A stretch of DNA of 64,000 bases from an uncultured Eubacteriales bacterium. Its GTDB lineage: Bacteria; Bacillota; Clostridia; Oscillospirales; UMGS1783. The stretch's first letter is position 1. Each line of letters begins with the position of its first letter. Of this stretch, positions 61,730-64,000 are shown piece after piece. Made by a program: the position numbers and the translations under genes. Below the pieces are notes generated by a model. The model worked only from the letters and a program-made list of their open reading frames with translations. It was not told the DNA's origin and made no database searches. Location of the stretch: positions 27,783 to 91,782 of the forward strand of contig CAKSHC010000007.1 of NCBI GenBank assembly GCA_934456365.1, in the 5' to 3' direction.

Positions 61730-64000
61730 TTAGTCGTTGTAAAGATGCGCGAGCTTCTCGAGGTGAGCGAAGCGCTCCTTGGACTTCTCGGCAGCCTCTT
61801 CGAAGAGGACCTCGGCGCGCTCGGGGAAGGAGCGGGTGAGGGAAGCATAGCGGGCCTCGCCGAGAAGGAATTCCTTGTAATCGGCGGTGGCGGGCTTGCA
61901 GTCGAGCGAGAAGGGAGCTTTGCCCTCGGCCTTGTTGGCGGGGTTGTAGCGGAAGTTGTTCCAATACCCGCAGGCCACAGCCTTGCGCATTTCGTTCTGG
62001 CAGTTGACCATGCCGCCCTTGATGGAGTGCATCTCGCAGGGGGCGTAGCCGATGATGAGGGACGGGCCGGGATAGGCCTCGGCCTCCTGAATGGCCTTGA
62101 GCGTCTGGTTCATATCGGCGCCCATGGCGATCTGGGCCACATAGATGTAGCCGTAGGACATGGCGATCTCCGCCAAAGACTTCTTGGCGATCGCCTTGCC
62201 GGCCGCGGCAAACTGCGCCACCTGGCCGATCTGAGAAGCCTTGGAGGCCTGACCGCCGGTGTTGGAATAAACCTCGGTGTCGAAGACCATCACATTGATA
62301 TCGTTGCCGGAAGCCAAAACATGATCCAGGCCGCCGAAGCCGATATCGTAGGCCCAGCCGTCGCCGCCGAAGATCCACACGGATTTCTTGCTCAGGTATT
62401 CCTTCTCGGCCAGCACGCTGTTGATGAGCTCGCACTTGCCGCCCACCTTCTCCATCTCGGCGATCAAAGCGTCGGCCGCCGCGGTGTTCTTCGCGCCGTC
62501 GTTGACGGTGTCAAGATAAGCCGCGCAGGCCGCCTTGAGCTCGTCGGAAGACTTCTCGTTCGCAGCGATCTCGCGCACCTTGGCGATCAGCATATCGCGG
62601 ATGGCCTTCTGGCCGAGATACATGCCAAGGCCGTGCTCGGCGTTGTCCTCAAACAGGGAGTTGGCCCAGGCAGGCCCGTGGCCCTTGGCGTCGGTGGTGT
62701 AGGGCGAGGTTGCGGCCGGACCGCCCCAAATGGAGGAGCAGCCGGTGGCGTTGGAAATATACATCCGGTCGCCGAACAGCTGGGTGATCAGGCGGGCGTA
62801 GGCCGTTTCGGCGCAGCCGGCGCAGGAGCCGGAGAACTCGAGCAGCGGCTTCTTGTACTGGCTGGTGATCACATTCATCAGCGGGCTGATATCGTCCTTC
62901 TCGGAAACCTTCTCCACACAGTAGTCAAACACCTGCTGCTGATCCTCGACCGACTCTCTCGGCACCATGGTCAAAGACTTGGTCGGGCATTCGCCGATGC
63001 AGACGCCGCAGCCCATGCAGTCGAGCGGGGAAACGGCAAGAGTGTATTTATAAGGCGATTTGAAGATGGGCTTCTGGCCGAGCTTCATGTTTTCCGGCGC
63101 GTTCTTGACCTCTTCCTCGGTCAGAGCGAAGGGACGAATGGTGGCGTGCGGGCAAACAAACGAGCAGCGGTTGCACTGGGCGCAGGTTTCGTTGTTCCAA
63201 GCAGGAACCATCACGGCAACGCCGCGCTTCTCGTAGGCGGAAGCGCCCTGCTCGAAGGTGCCGTCGGCGTAATCAATAAAGGCCGAAACCGGCAGCGAAT
63301 CGCCCTGCATCTTGCCGACCGGCTTCATGATGGTGTCGACCTGCTTGATGAGAGCGGCGGGGCCGTGCTCGGTCGCCTCGACCGGCGCGTCCACAGCGTC
63401 CTTCCAGGAGGCGGGCACATCGATCTTCACAAAGGCGGTGGCGCCGGCGTCGATGGCGGCGTGGTTCTTATCCACCACATCCTGTCCCTTCTTGAGGTAG
63501 GACTTGGTGGCGGCCTCCTTCATATAACGGATGGCGTCCGCCGAATCCATCACATTGGCCAGCTTGAAGAAGGCGGACTGGAGCACCGTGTTGGTGCGCT
63601 TGCCCATGCCGACCTTGGCCGCAATGTCGATGGCGTTGACGGTGTAGAGCCGGATGTCGTTTTGCGCAATATAGCGCTTGGCCTCGGCCGGCATGTGCCG
63701 GTCCAGCTCCTCGGGGGACCACTGACAGTTGATGAGGAACACCCCGCCGGGCTTGACGTCGTTGACCATCTTGTAGCCCTTGATCACATAGGACGGGTTG
63801 TGGCAGGCCACAAAGTCGGCCTTGTTGATATAATAAGGGCTCTTGATGGGCTGATCGCCGAAGCGCAGGTGGGAGATCGTGATGCCGCCGGTCTTCTTGG
63901 AGTCATACTGGAAGTAGGCCTGGACATACTTGTCGGTGTGGTCGCCGATGATCTTGATGGAGTTCTTGTTGGCGCCCACGGTGCCGTCGCCGCCCAGACC
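61730..64000 (-). CDS. nifJ: Pyruvate:ferredoxin (flavodoxin) oxidoreductase, C-terminal part
   Basis: Oxidises pyruvate to acetyl-CoA and CO2, reducing ferredoxin. The frame is open at 64000, so about 400 N-terminal residues lie outside; 756 are present. Visible: GLGGDGTVGANKNSIKIIGDHTD, the gamma domain, two ferredoxin clusters (CAQCNRCSFVCPH; CMGCGVCIGECPTK), SGSCAGCAETAYARLI, NATGCSSIWGG, and the thiamine diphosphate region GGDGWAYDIGFGGLDHVLASG with SNTGGQ. Single-chain form, as in most clostridia. It can supply reduced ferredoxin to HydABC. Confidence 0.97.
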   Translation of the reverse strand, partial: GLGGDGTVGANKNSIKIIGDHTDKYVQAYFQYDSKKTGGITISHLRFGDQPIKSPYYINKADFVACHNPSYVIKGYKMVNDVKPGGVFLINCQWSPEELDRHMPAEAKRYIAQNDIRLYTVNAIDIAAKVGMGKRTNTVLQSAFFKLANVMDSADAIRYMKEAATKSYLKKGQDVVDKNHAAIDAGATAFVKIDVPASWKDAVDAPVEATEHGPAALIKQVDTIMKPVGKMQGDSLPVSAFIDYADGTFEQGASAYEKRGVAVMVPAWNNETCAQCNRCSFVCPHATIRPFALTEEEVKNAPENMKLGQKPIFKSPYKYTLAVSPLDCMGCGVCIGECPTKSLTMVPRESVEDQQQVFDYCVEKVSEKDDISPLMNVITSQYKKPLLEFSGSCAGCAETAYARLITQLFGDRMYISNATGCSSIWGGPAATSPYTTDAKGHGPAWANSLFEDNAEHGLGMYLGQKAIRDMLIAKVREIAANEKSSDELKAACAAYLDTVNDGAKNTAAADALIAEMEKVGGKCELINSVLAEKEYLSKKSVWIFGGDGWAYDIGFGGLDHVLASGNDINVMVFDTEVYSNTGGQASKASQIGQVAQFAAAGKAIAKKSLAEIAMSYGYIYVAQIAMGADMNQTLKAIQEAEAYPGPSLIIGYAPCEMHSIKGGMVNCQNEMRKAVACGYWNNFRYNPANKAEGKAPFSLDCKPATADYKEFLLGEARYASLTRSFPERAEVLFEEAAEKSKERFAHLEKLAHLYND

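Noticed and set aside
1..64000. CRISPR arrays, transposons, prophage, rRNA or tRNA genes
   Set aside because: No regularly spaced repeats, transposase or integrase motifs, or recognisable tRNA/rRNA sequences were seen on either strand.

Overview
The window is a visibly G+C-rich, densely packed chromosome segment from an anaerobic, fermentative Gram-positive bacterium, most likely a clostridial gut organism of the Oscillospiraceae/Ruminococcaceae type. The evidence is Firmicutes gene order (infB-rbfA-nrnA-truB-ribF-rpsO-pnp-M16 peptidase; rplU-prp-rpmA-obg; yybS-rplI-dnaB; tilS-hpt-ftsH), an L27 precursor with the Prp-cleaved N-terminus, murT-gatD, strong Shine-Dalgarno sites, several TTG starts, single-chain pyruvate:ferredoxin oxidoreductase, a HydABC-type [FeFe] hydrogenase and a glycyl radical enzyme. 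I see no rRNA, tRNA, CRISPR array, transposase or phage gene.

Layout. 1-13.5 kb (+): translation and RNA genes with an SGNH hydrolase inserted between rbfA and nrnA, then rpsO-pnp, an M16 peptidase, a DD-carboxypeptidase, an HD hydrolase, a zinc-ribbon membrane protein and a membrane-anchored NlpC/P60-like protein. 13.5-18.4 kb (-): an M20 peptidase with two membrane proteins, a PH/GRAM-like membrane protein and an FAD oxidoreductase. 18.5-27.4 kb: gap; a cysK-Rrf2-ybaK operon on the minus strand; a GNAT gene; beta-galactosidase; a CE2-type esterase lipoprotein; trmB. 27.5-33.4 kb (+): an M23 peptidase behind a WalR-like box, pgi, a small P-loop protein and rplU-prp-rpmA-obg. 33.6-38.6 kb: a PHP phosphoesterase, then an AraC regulator divergent from a glycyl radical enzyme and its activase. 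38.6-42.1 kb: coaX with an ECF S component (minus), and murT-gatD (plus). 42.3-46.4 kb (+): hydCBA. 46.4-55.9 kb: secG, yybS-rplI-dnaB-tilS-hpt-ftsH, then a PII-like protein with a CPA2 antiporter. 56-64 kb: a secreted subtilisin-like protease preceded by an overlapping 58-codon gene, a small lipoprotein, a lipoprotein alpha-galactosidase, a small alarmone synthetase and the C-terminal part of PFOR.

Function. Lactose, alpha-galactosides and acetylated plant glycans appear to feed glycolysis (pgi, gap). Pyruvate is oxidised by PFOR, and reduced ferredoxin plus NADH can be discharged by the HydABC hydrogenase.

Most worth a second look: a GatD homologue lacking both the nucleophilic Cys and the catalytic His; an unassigned glycyl radical enzyme with its own AraC regulator; the 58-codon gene with a near-perfect SD overlapping a subtilase whose triad looks like Glu-His-Ser; a PII-like/antiporter pair; palindromic operators in front of the hydrogenase and cysK operons; and two promoters whose -35 boxes sit in the loop of an upstream hairpin. 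Intergenic regions hold many near-consensus sigma-A promoters, almost all with 17-bp spacers. The only gene-free stretch over 300 bases is about 21523-21873.
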